64,000 nt of DNA from Molanna angustata (Eukaryota; Arthropoda; Insecta; Trichoptera; Molannidae). Made by a program: the position numbers and the translations under genes. The notes beneath the pieces are model-generated. The model saw only the letters and a program-made list of their open reading frames with translations. It was not told the origin of the DNA and did not search any database. Shown here piece after piece: positions 35,036-45,914 of the stretch. The stretch is from assembly GCA_963576475.1 (NCBI GenBank), contig OY754973.1, positions 12,646,253 through 12,710,252 on the forward strand, written 5' to 3'. The number at the start of each line of letters is the position of its first letter. The stretch's first letter is position 1.

Positions 35036-35460
35036 GAAATTAGACACGCGTCGTGTCTGCACGGACCGCGCTCACTGTGGCCGGAGCAGCTGCAAACCGC
35101 ACCAGAGGGTGTCGGTTAGGCTCGCTCCACACCGGCAGCCATGGATGTGACACCTGGGGTGTCGAGATGGATCGGCGCACCACCATTCGGCGAGAGAGCC
35201 GCTTTCCTGGACCGAAGCGGGTGCTGAGTTTGGAAAGTGTTCCAAACGCTGTTGGGTCGCGCTGGACCCTGGAGCAACGGCCTGCGTCTCCTTGAGACTC
35301 GCGCCGCCGCTGTCGCTCCCGCCAGTCACCCAACCGGCATCTGCCGGTGTCTGGGACCCGAGGTTGCTGTCGCCGATAGCCTTGCCCCTTCGCCCATCGA
35401 CGACGATCCATTCCGGCATTGGCGGTGCATCAGCACGCCCATGGCCTAGACGAGGAAATT
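35036..35460. other. GC-rich island of unknown origin
   Basis: A sharply bounded ~420-bp block, mostly G+C in an AT-rich setting, with overlapping open frames on both strands (for example minus 35040-35411, plus 35053-35295). No frame gives a recognisable domain. The downstream 35460-35880 is AT-rich with many TGACGTC/TGACATT words. Likely part of a decayed retroelement, but unproven; a CpG-island promoter is less likely in an insect. Confidence 0.4.
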
Positions 35461-35903
35461 ATGTGTGCCCCAGAAAACTATATACTTATATGTGATAATT
35501 TGTTTTTTCTCCGTGTGACAATAATTCGGCTGTGTGATTTTATTTAATTTATTTAATTCATTTTAACGTGTGACGTCCAATATTGACTATCGATCTTAAA
35601 TTTGTGACGTCCTAATTTATTGACAATGTTATTTATTTTAATTATTTCTTTTACCAGACTTTTTAATAATTTTATCTAGTGACATGACCGTGCCGTCTGA
35701 CGTTTGTGCGCTGACACTTGACATTTGTGTATCGTCAGACCACGGCCTCAATTATCGTTTACTTTTTAATGCATCTCGTCCAGCGAGGTAATGTGTGGAA
35801 TATCTAATTCCATAACAGACATTGGAAAAAGGTGAGCTCTGCCTCAAGCCTCTTGGGAGGAGGGTATCAATAGTTTTCTCTAAATATATCTAGGATGGTT
35901 GTG

Positions 35904-36385
35904 TCTTTTTGCTTCGTTGGTATACGTGCAAATCGTCCCCTTCTCGGCGAAACGGCTCAAGATATTTGGCGACAACAATCTTGTTAGAAAATATTAGCAA
36001 AATACTAGGTATGTAACAAAAGTTGGCTTCAAGGGAGCGAGTCCCGTCAAACAGTGGAATAAAATCTTTCGTGATAACCCATATCATGGTCTTAATTATA
36101 TCCATGATATGGGTTTTGATTCCACCGTTTGATGGGACTTGCCCCCAGGTAAAACAGTTGAAACGAAACCCTGGGTAAGGCAACAAATAAATGTGAGTTC
36201 GCGCATTATAGTCCAAATAATATATTATTTAAATGATCAAAAAGAATACATAGTATAATTTTCACCAAACATCTTGAACGAGTTTCCGGTTGCGCAGAGC
36301 GAAAATTTGTGTCTTTTTGCTTCGTTGGTTTACGTGCAAATCGCTCCCCTTCTCGGCTATAAGTTTAAGATATTTGGCGTCAACT
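35904..36385. repeat. Pair of ~80-bp direct repeats around a palindromic MITE
   Basis: GTGTCTTTTTGCTTCGTTGG followed by (T/A)TACGTGCAAATCG...CCCCTTCTCGGC and AAGATATTTGGCG occurs at 35907-35975 and 36309-36377. Between them, 36027-36146 is an almost perfect palindrome built around CCCATATCATGG / CCATGATATGGG with ends GGAGCGAGTCCCGTCAAAC and GTTTGATGGGACTTGCCCCC, related to the MITE at 12871. Confidence 0.7.
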
Positions 36386-36479
36386 CTTTTTTTCTTTCAT
36401 ATAGTTTGTTTACGACCTTTGCTCTTCTTGATCCAAGACAACTGTTTTTTTTTTAAATAGCTTTAATCCAAAATATAGG

Positions 36480-36645
36480 TATATATGTAAAGTAATAATA
36501 ATCAACACTTCCTTGCACCCTACGCAAGTTGCGAGAACCAGCGTTTCCAGCCTAATAAAATAAATTTCTCCTCTGCGGGGGATTGAACTCAGGACGTCCG
36601 CATAGAAACCTAACGGCTAATCAACTGTACAACAGCGGTCAGTAA
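36480..36645 (-). mobile_element. SINE (family S3)
   Basis: Reverse-strand copy of the family at 26113-26305. The minus strand reads CTGACCGCTGTTGTACAGTT, box-B-like GAGTTCAATCCCC, GGCTGGAAACGCTGG, then a TTATTATTAC tail. Confidence 0.65.
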
Positions 36646-36660
36646 AGTAGAATTAAACTT

Positions 36661-37245
36661 AAATTAATATCTCTGACAACAGCTCCAGAACCTCGTGTGG
36701 CGTTGTTGATCACCTTTTATAAAACATTATACATAAATAATAATATGGTTCATTGTATAGAAATGAATAAATCGGTTATTTATTCGGGATCATTAATCGG
36801 AAAATAAAAATATGTAACATAATAACTGAACTTGACAAGCAGCTAACTTTCACATCAAAAAACATTTTGAATTTTTTTCTCTACATTTTATTTTCAATGA
36901 GAAAACGTATATGTTTTCAATTTATATTTTTATAATAAAAGAATTATAGTTTTTTGGTCCACAAAAATGAGTGTACAAGAACTAGCATAAAAACCATAGA
37001 AATATTATGGGTTTTCTATGAACCAAAAGTTTATTTTTATTAGGATTATCTATGGATTATTTATTATTGCCATTGACATTTTCAATTTCAATATGTCAAA
37101 TTTAATAGTATGAGAATTGCCGATAAATAATATTTGAAATCTACATAAAATTACGATGATCAACAATTTCATTTTTAACGAGTGTTTTCAGTTTCAATTT
37201 GTATTTTTTTAAATATGAAAATATACAATGTAAAATTAACCTAAA
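36661..37245. other. Upstream region of the MULE-derived gene
   Basis: AT-rich with no repeat recognised; presumably promoter and 5' leader. No core promoter element is distinctive. Confidence 0.35.
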
Positions 37246-40200
37246 ATGGAGAATTCGATGTTTCCAGAATTATCAGAAAAGGACAATATTTTGTACATAT
37301 TGCCAAATGAATATGAATACATATTTGTTGGAGATTGTACATTTAAAAACGATCACGAATTTCAATGTAAAATAAACGTTAAGAATATTCATGAAGAGGA
37401 TGATGCTAAAGTAAGATTACAAAACAATCAAAAGTAGATTCCGGCAAATAACTTGAATAATCACGCGGGATGAGCACAACGCAAATTTAGTTTTTATGCT
37501 TGGTTGGTATATGTGCAAACTACCTGTAGAAACTCACTGGCTCACCACTGCTCTAAGTAGCTCATACCGAGGCACACACTCACCGGCCGACGTCACCCGT
37601 GCAACTGGCCGATTGACAAACCTTCATATCGCTACTTATGCACATGAGACAGCGTTACATATCTATTGTATAGATACTACAAACACTACATCCCTTCCTT
37701 ATTTACATTTTTATAAGAGTTATAAAATAAAGATTTCTGTTTACATCTGGCATCTGCTATCAACGCATTAATCAATACCAGTTTAATACCAATCTTTAAT
37801 AAACTCACTGTTCAGTAGTAGGGCTAATAATTGTTTCTTTATTAGGTAAATTAACATTGTTCAGCTCGGTATCATCTTGAACCGACTTCCATTGCCCTTC
37901 TATTTTCGTTAGATGAATAATGTTCCTGCGCAGCCTTTGCCCAGTTTCCTCATTCCTTATCCTTATATTGCCACCAGATACATCTTCCACTATAAGTGGT
38001 TAAGGACTGAATTCAGTCGACAGGTCGTTCGTTTTCTCCATATCCATAATGTAACCCTTATCTCCTGTCACTATTTTTTGGTTCTGAGCTCTCCTATTTC
38101 TGTCTCTGTATTCCTTCTCCTTCTCTTTTTGCACTTTATCCCTATTTCTGACTTTCGGGTTTTAGATTAGACTTCGAGTATGAGAATATACAAGTCTTTT
38201 ATCATAGATATTTTGTCTTTATTCTGTCTTGTGATGAAACATTCTGATGGCATATTTTCAGTTACAGAGTGCGGAGCGGATTCGTACATTAAAAATTATC
38301 CGCAAAGCTCTTCATTTATGTCTTTTTCCTCCATTTTGCAAATTTTATGGTGTTTTAATATGTCTCAGGTTTGACATTCAACTTTCCCATTTATTTGTGA
38401 CCAATGCGGGACGGTATGGAATAGCATGATGTTACACTACCCCCCTCCACGACGAAAATTTTCGAGCTACTTGCCAGAAACTATAACTTAGTTTTATTGT
38501 TATCAAAAATCTATTGCCCATTGATTTATTAACTTGGATTTATTAATATGTTCACAATCAGATATGCATCTGATGAATGCGTCTGTGTTAAAAGAAATTT
38601 TATTATTTTTAGCATAATGTTTATTGCATGATCCAGCTACTGTGAATGATCGGTCACCAAAGTTTTATGCACTCAATTAAATTCCTTCGCCTTTCCTTAA
38701 ATTAAACAGGTTTTTTGTCTTTTGTTTACTGTGAGCAGAGTGCGCAAATAGGATTGGTATTGTGGGACCAAACGTATATTGTCTTGAATGTTTTTAGGCA
38801 TAACATGTACTCTATCCTTTCAGGGCACTTGCCATTTGCTCTACATTTGACTTGAACTTTTTTTTCATTTCTGTTTTAAGAGATGGATAGCTAAGTTAAG
38901 TGAATGCACACTAACAACATGGAGAGTGCGAAGAACTTATCCTGCTTCTTCTCGCTGCAATGTTTACAAAGTAGCAATGAAATGTCAACACAATGTCAAT
39001 CACAAGTTTAAATCGGACAGCGAACGTAAGAAGAATCATATTTCAAAGCACACCGGATGCCCGTCTAATCTAATTATCACAATAAAAAGGTAAGGACCTA
39101 TTATAAGAATTTTTGTTTTGTAATTTTTATTAGGTTAGTGTAATAAGAAGAGATCTTTATTTCATAATGACTAATTGTAATTCAGTCATGAAATAGTATA
39201 AACTAATGAACTTCCCAATAACTTGTTCATGCATAGTTTAAAAGTACTACATATGCTCACATTCATCAAGAAGAAACTCTTTTGCATGGTAGAGGAAAGT
39301 AAAATCATTGATGCCTGTTTATTTCAGTTTTGTAATTGACATATTGTAATTATAGATTGCAATTTCTGGATCCTGCTTCCAACAATCAGACTGGATCCAG
39401 CACATTTTTCGGCTTGCTGGATCCAACTCTGTGGTTCTATAATTAATTAATTTTCCAAAGATTGGCGTAAAAGACAACATTGTTTTATTAAAACATTAAG
39501 ATTCCATGTAAAATTGTAACGACTCTTACATAGAATCTGAATATCCAAGTATGACATTTGGAGATTTACCAGTATTAAAAAAAAGTCATTGCTTTAGAGA
39601 TTTTTTTTACTTAACGTACAAAAACAATAATCTATATAATATTTTTACGTTATATCTCTCCTTAATTGTTTTTATATTCATACTATATTCAATTGACTAA
39701 AATATCTTACTTATAAATAACTTATCTTACTTGCAAATACAACTAAGTTGTCTTAATATTCATGAGAATATTTTAGTTTTTATTAAAAATAAAAAATCCG
39801 GAAAAATCATTCTAGATTGAAAACATTGCTGGATTGCAATCCCTAATTGCAATATGATATTATCGTAAGGTATTTAATAGAACTGTGATATTTTTCCAGG
39901 TATGTAAAGAACTCCAAAGCTCAGAGATTCAAAAGTTCAGATCCAGCTCTTATCAAATGGCCATGTTTTGTTGATTTGAAGTTTGTTCACAATCATCCAC
40001 TGAAAATTTCTGCTGTTTTGCGCTTCCGTCCAATGTGCAATAAAGTCAGAGAAAATATTTTGAAGCTCTTTGAGAAAGGACACACGGCTGCATCGGCGCT
40101 AGAATGTATAAAGTTAGAATTATTTTTGAATAATGATGATAAATATTTTGAAGTTGCTGAAGACAGATTTTATGTGCCTACTCTTTCTCAAGTACAGTAT

Positions 40201-41838
40201 TTATTCTACCAAACTTTTAAGATAAAAGATAGCTCTGCAAAACCGACAGTTGAACAAATTGTTGAAAATTATAATAACTCTGTTTATGATGGTAAAGTGG
40301 AAACAGGTAGAATTGATGAGTATGTTTTTATTTCAATTTGCTCCCCGATTATGACAAGAGCACATAAACTTCTACCTCATGCTAGTCAAATAGTAATTGT
40401 GGATTCAAAGGAAAAAATAGATAAGAAAAATTGTTATGTATTTTTTTTTGTGTCACCCACACCTGCTGGGTCTGTTCCATTAGGTTGTATTATATCCGAT
40501 GCAGATGGTCCAGATATAATGAATTCTGCTCTGGAAGCATTGAGACGTTGTTTTCCTCCTGGCTCATTTTATAATCAAAATTATCCTTCCCTTGTATTGT
40601 CCAAAGATGACACAATGACACAAAACTGCTTCAAGATGCACTGGCCTAACTGTGTGCAGCTTTCGTGTCAATCATATTTCATGAAGAGTGCTTGGAACTG
40701 GTTGAACTGCACAAACAACGTTCCCAAGCACTTGCGGGAAGAAATCTATTGCTCAATCAAAAGTTTGGTTTACTGTCAAGATGAAAAAGATCTCATCGAG
40801 TTGTATTCATTTTTATTAGCCAAGTATCATCTGAGCCTCACAAAGTTTGTTTCTTACTTAAATACTATTTGGCCCAACAGACTAATGTGGTCATCGGCAT
40901 ATCGTTGTAATATACCAACAAATTTTAATTCTGATTATATAGAAATGACTTATAAAGTTATGAAGGATTGTTTGTTAGAAAGGTTTAGACATTATAATTT
41001 GATTCAATTGATTGATTTTATTACAGTGTATTATGAAAAATATATAGAAAAACGTTTGATTGATTTTACCCAAGGAAAAGTTTATAAAAGGCTGCTTTAT
41101 AAATATGTTCCTCCCACTGATGTTATCAACCCTAGCACTATTATTCAAAGTGAAATTGATTTCAGTTATTATCTTGTTCCGAGTGAATCTGATTATTCTG
41201 TAAAATACATGGTGGATGTGAAACATGGTTTGTGTTCTTGTGAGAATGGAAAATTGGGTCGAGTGTGTATACACTTGATTGGTGTTGTAAATCAAATTCA
41301 AATATCTGAAAATATTACAGAGGTTCCGCAGGCTTTTAATAACATGTTATACAAAATTGCAACTGGCAATGAACCAAAACAAGTAGTAATCGAGGAAACT
41401 TTGATTGATCCAATACGCTCCCCTTCACCCAAACACACGGATACATTTGCAAAATTAAGTATTGATCACCCACCTAATTTAAAACTTTCTGAAAATGAAC
41501 AGTTTCAACTGACTAATTTCTTCAATTCAATTCATGATGGTTTAGAAAATAAAAGTAATTCATTTGTTCCTGCAATCAGAGCAATGTTGAATCGATATTC
41601 TGAAATGAAATCTGAAGATGAATTTGCTAATGCATTACAAATGTTTGGACATAGTAATTCATCAGTTATACAAAAATGTAACAAGGTTAAGACAAAGAAA
41701 AGAAAAGAAAATATCATCCAAGAAAAAAATAATCCTTTATCAAGTAAATCGAGAAAATTTACTGTATCTTCTAAAAAATTCATTTCTATACTACCAAGAT
41801 TATCTTGCGAAACTGTTGAACAAGATCCCCTTTCATAA
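37246..41838 (+). CDS. MULE-transposase-derived SWIM zinc-finger protein, 3 exons
   Basis: Exons 37246-37410, 38881-39089 and 39900-41838 join in one frame (DDAK|RWIAK; IKR|YVKN) to 770 residues. Donors are GTAAG, acceptors TTCTGTTTTAAG and TTTTTCCAG. Domains: N-terminal WRKY/GCM1-FAR1-like zinc cluster at about residues 50-160 (KCQHN, TGCPSN, VHNHPL). A MULE transposase-like core follows at about 280-400 (IVIVDSKEK, AGSVPLGCIISDADG, LVLSKDDTMTQ, SCQSYFMKSAWNWL), then SDYIEMTYKVMKD. A SWIM finger C-x-C-x8-C-x-H lies at 570-583 (CSCENGKLGRVCIH). The C-terminus is Lys-rich. In MULE families I expect TDD and CxFH at the catalytic blocks; here SKDD and CQSYF appear, so catalysis may be lost. AATAAA follows at 42027. 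Likely nuclear DNA-binding; biological role unknown. Confidence 0.85.
37490..38000 (-). pseudogene. Gypsy-type LTR retrotransposon fragment in intron 1
   Basis: The minus frame 37805-37990 reads GGNIRIRNEETGQRLRRNI, then IHLTKIE, the chromodomain-like/integrase C-terminal tail of Ty3/gypsy polyproteins. Continuing on the minus strand, a purine tract (AAGGAAGGGA) is followed by TGTAGTATCTATACAATAG, which looks like the start of an LTR running to about 37495. Only the 3' end of the element is present. Confidence 0.6.
38001..38880. other. Rest of intron 1 of the MULE-derived gene
   Basis: No coding evidence. It ends in a strong polypyrimidine tract and AG at 38880. Confidence 0.5.
39090..39899. 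other. Intron 2 of the MULE-derived gene
   Basis: 810 bp, AT-rich, GTAAGG to TTTTTCCAG. Contains repeated CTGGATCC words near 39370-39430; nothing else. Confidence 0.7.
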
Positions 41839-42129
41839 CAAAAAAGGAAATAAGATAAATTAATGCCTCAAACAAGTTTCATAAATACCATCACGCTGAG
41901 AGAAACAAATATTTTCGTTGTTCTGCAGTTTGATTATCTTCCCCTAACTTAATTGTGTGTCCAAGATATTTATTGACAACCTGAATGTTAGCTCTGTCCT
42001 CAAGTGTAATTATATTGTTATATAGAAATAAATAAATTTAGAATTTGATCTGTGATATTTTTAAGTAGATATAATTAATTTATAATTTTTTAATAAATTT
42101 TCTTCAAAATATTGATTGTAATTATTTTT

Positions 42130-42900
42130 CCAGAACTTGCTTACTTACTCAGCCTCTTCTTGAGTCCATTATTGGACAAAGGCCTCCCGCTTGGACCTCC
42201 ACTGGTCTCAATTCTGTGCCATTCTGGACCTGCCACTTTTTTTATGTCACCGGACCAGCTGGTCTGGGGTATTGCTTCCTGTTCTTGGCCTCCAGTCCAT
42301 CACAACTTTTGCCAACTCTACTCTCTGCTATTCTTTTGGCCACATCCGCTACTCCTGTGTTCTTCCTAATCCATTCATTAGTTTTGTGGTTCCTTAGCGA
42401 GATATTCATCATTCTTCTTTCCATCGCTCTTTGTGTCACCCTTAGCTTTTCCATCATTCTCTTAGTCAATGCAGATGTTTCAAAGCCGTAAGTGAGCACA
42501 GGGAGTACGCAAGCGTCAAAAAATTTTTTCTTCAAGTGGATTGGGATATTTTTAGATTTCAGAACATTTGATAATTTGCTGAACGCAGCCCATCTTAGAC
42601 CTATTCTTCTCTCTAGTTCAGCTTCTAAATTATCTCTTCCCAGTTTCACGGTGTGACCGAGATAGATATATGATTCTACTCTGCCAATATCTTGACCATC
42701 AATTTTTATGGGTTCTGAACCTATAGAGGACATAGTTTTTGTCTTGCTAATGTTCATTTTTAGTCCTACTCTAATGCATTGATTCTTGAGGTCTGTTAAC
42801 ATTAATTTAATTTCTTGTTCTAATGTTCATTTTTAGTCCTACTCTAATGCATTGATTCTTGAAGTCTGTTAACATTAATTTAATTATGTATTGGCAAATA
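42130..42900 (-). pseudogene. Endonuclease/RT-type LINE, 3' part
   Basis: The minus frame 42242-42802 begins within the reverse transcriptase (GLKMNISKTKTM, SYIYLGHTVKL) and continues through RIGLRWAAFSKLSNVLKSK, VLPVLTYGFETSALTK and RRMMNISLRNHKTNEWIR. This is the thumb/C-terminal region of RTE-like non-LTR elements common in moths. The frame then breaks, and the nucleotide sequence to about 42130 carries the familiar tail (GGACAAAGGCCTCCCGC). At 42770-42893 a 62-bp piece is tandemly duplicated. The 5' part of the LINE is missing. Confidence 0.85.
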
Positions 42901-43191
42901 GAACAATGTCATCATCTTCTTATGGGTTTCCGATAATTTAAATCATATAGATATATAAACCCTTTTTAATGCACTTGATAGTTATCTTACTAACGGGTAA
43001 CTTCATAGTGTATTAGTTGGTTTTAATATATCATCTTATCAGTCACTAGATTTAGCGTTATATGCTCTCTCAATCCAATGATTTATTAAAAAAAAAAATT
43101 CTTTTAACAGATCGACAAAGTTTCAAGCCAAGATTTTGTAACGCCAGGTTTACATATTTAATGGGTTTTCAACTTTGAATTAAAAAAAAAA
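42901..43191. other. Intergenic, nothing recognised
   Basis: AT-rich, no supported feature. Confidence 0.3.
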
Positions 43192-43902
43192 ACACCAACT
43201 CAGAGCCTTTGCAGCATACATGTTATATGTTTGGTTAAACTCAAAATTCAGAGTAGCACATTTAGGGTCTTACTTACTATTTGAAATAGGAGTTTAATCC
43301 AATGCTAAGTCAGTTTCGGCCATACAAAAAACTGCGTAAGTATCGGCTTAAACACAAATTGCAAATAATAACCAAGTCCTTTAGTGTGTGTGACAGGGTG
43401 TCTGTGTGTGTGTGTATCCCCTATAACTTTTAATCCGCTTGATTCACAGAGCCTTAAATTTCAAAAAGTATAGAAGGTTGCCCTTTTATACAATCTTTTA
43501 TACTCACAATTTCGAATTTTAATTCAGTCAGGGGTTATCAACATATGAATTTTTATTTCTTTTTTCCATATATCTGAAAAACCAAAAAGTTAGAACACTT
43601 AAAATTTTTATAAATACATACAAATACAATATCTCAAACTAGTTTTTATAAAAAATGCTGCTGTTTCTCAAACTATTTTATGGAGAATTTTTTTTTATGA
43701 CAAATTGATGTGTTTAGCTGCAACATTTACGAATATTAAAAATATCGAAAATCGCCGAAACAATCAAACTAGCTAATTTATTTTTTTATAAAAAGTACTA
43801 ACATTATAGTATGTAGTACATTTCAAACTTTATTTAACAATTTTTGAAAAATTTAATTTAGTGACGACATCGTTTCATACAATTTGTACGTCAGAATACA
43901 CT

Positions 43903-44541
43903 AGTGATGTGCCGGATCGTTATAAATGTATATCCGCTGATACGAATACGGATATTTGGTGTCAAGATCCGCGGATACGGATCTTAATCGGTGTCAGTGC
44001 GCGTGACCTTGTAACGTTAGTTAGACCAGACGCTACTTGACGCTTTGCGTGAAGGACTTAAAAGGCGTAAAAAGGTTTCGATAGCGTACTATGAATCCGA
44101 GCATTAAGCTTTGTCAATGAATGCGTCTATATGTGCGTTAAATATGAGCTTTGAATCGAAGATAACTCCTAAATCTTTAAGCACAGTTTTAAGTATATTA
44201 TCATCGATAGTGCAGTTATAGTGGATTTTCTGTCTATTTCGTGTAAATGTAATTTTATAACAACTATTTACATGACAATATTTAGTAACTAATACCTTTA
44301 AGTTATGTAATATTGGTATGGTAACTCACTACTATAAATGTTTGCAATGTAAAGGTGCCAAATATTTGATTTTAAGAAATATAAAATAATATGAATGGAA
44401 TTTAATAGTTTTTCATTGCTACCTAATCACCTATAAGTATAGAGAATTTCATCTATGTCTTAAAAATTAATAAGGTAAAAGATCCGCCGAAAAAGTAACA
44501 GATACGGATCTTTCTTTTCCCTTTCTTTTCCGGCACATCAC
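43903..44541. mobile_element. hAT-like MITE carrying an RT fragment
   Basis: Ends AGTGATGTGCCGGA and (right, reversed) TGTGATGTGCCGGA are typical hAT-style inverted repeats. The clean 8-bp duplication is not preserved. Subterminal repeats of GATCCG / CGGATA words occur near both ends. The centre holds the reverse-transcriptase piece at 44106-44302. Confidence 0.65.
44106..44302 (-). pseudogene. Jockey-type reverse-transcriptase fragment
   Basis: The minus strand encodes a continuous stretch including YKITFTRNRQKIHYNCTI and LKDLGVIFDSKLIFNAHIDA. This is the conserved LGV.fDs.L.f..Hi block of Jockey-like LINE reverse transcriptases. It has no start or end of its own and lies wholly inside the hAT-like MITE. 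Confidence 0.8.
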
Positions 44542-44777
44542 AATATCTACGGGGACATTCATTAGTTTGATTCTTAATTTCCATACAAATATAGGTACAT
44601 AACATCAAGCTGTTTACACATTACGGGTAGGAAACAGGGACTGACCTCCACATTTCCTATCTTGACATATGTATGTACATGTTTTGTATAGAAAACAAAA
44701 TATTTTTTGTTTTTGTTTGGTATGTATTCTTCAACTATAGGTACATAGTTTCATCGACAGCTGGATCTGATGTAACT

Positions 44778-45370
44778 AGGTGAAGCACAAGAACTTTATC
44801 ATAATTCCTAGTAGGTACCTACACCAATAAGCATGACTTGAATGGAATAGGAAAGAGTCATTTTACAAAGTAGATACGTTAACCGAAAGGTAGGTATATA
44901 ATGCGTAGGTATGTTTTTCATACGTAAGTAGGTAGAATTGCATTAATATTTTTGATTCCATCACGTGTTGCTTTTTAAATACGATTTTGATATAAATATT
45001 TAATTAAAATTGTTTCTCGACCGTGATACAGTAATGTTTATTTATGTTTATTCAAAATTTATTGAAATTCAAACATATATCCGATTTTTTATGACTCTGC
45101 CGCGGCCCGAATTCACGGTCTCTTGGTCAATTGAAACCAATGCGAAGAAAAATCTTAAACCGTCAACTCGTTTAGCAAGAAATATATTTTTCATCACAAA
45201 TGCGATACATTAATTTACTTTTATCGTTTATCGTTCGTGTATCTACGTCTTACCTAATAACAATTTCGAATTGTTCTCTTGTTAAGTTATTGATTGTTGA
45301 AAGCCAGAATAATTATAGAACAACTGAAATATGAGAACCCTACCTACGCTCCATCGCGGGATTCTTACTT
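44778..45370. other. Intergenic, nothing recognised
   Basis: No recognisable coding or repeat structure. The frame at 45010-45213 has no supporting feature. Confidence 0.3.
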
Positions 45371-45377
45371 ATGAATC

Positions 45378-45515
45378 GAATGCGGAAGGCAGATATAAGA
45401 AAGATCTGAGACATTAGGGACATCATCAGATCTGGCGCAGGAGCCGAAGACGATTCTGGATGGACCACGTGGCGAGAATGGGAGATAACAGGTTTCCAAA
45501 ACACAAGTACTCTAA
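45378..45515 (+). pseudogene. LINE C-terminal tail fragment
   Basis: A plus frame reads IWRRSRRRFWMDHVARMGDN and RFPKHK, the WxDHVARM tail of endonuclease/RT-type LINEs. About 45 codons, isolated. Confidence 0.55.
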
Positions 45516-45914
45516 GAAGTAGGTATATTATGTGAGAAATGCATGGATTAAGGGGCACATATGATATTATAATTCTGTAAAGGCCGTGTTTTGTGGTATC
45601 ATGGGCCCACCTTATTAAGGGTCCGTGACGCAAGTCCATACCCTTTTCAATATTACCTATATCAATTCTATTACCTACAAACAATTTTGTTTAAAAAAAA
45701 ATGTCGTGTCAATTTGCCATACGCCACTCTGATTAAAATGTAATAATTTCAAAAAATCTGTACCTATATTATAAAGAAAGAAAAGAAAAGTAATTCATTC
45801 AGCTTATTTTCAAACGAAAATATTTTCATGGTTAGTATTATATATAGAACTTTCCAAAATTGGATTGATAGGGAACTCAATAAGAAGACATAATTGGTGA
45901 ACGTTGCGCAAGTA

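Larger units (their letters stand above)
43192..44775 (+). mobile_element. Family A element split by a hAT-like MITE
   Basis: Family A interior (CACCAACTCAGAGCC onwards, CCCCTATAACTTTTAATCCG, TCAGGGGTTATCAACATATG) runs to 43900 and resumes after 44542 (AATATCTACGGGGAC) to a degraded 3' end (GACAGCTGGATCTGATGTAACTAG at about 44754-44777). Confidence 0.65.

Noticed and set aside
35040..35449. Several 67-123 codon frames in the GC-rich island as genes
   Set aside because: High GC lowers stop frequency in all frames; products are low-complexity Arg/Ser/Pro mixtures with no match.
40975..41301. Antisense frame within the MULE-derived gene
   Set aside because: Shadow of the well-supported plus-strand exon.
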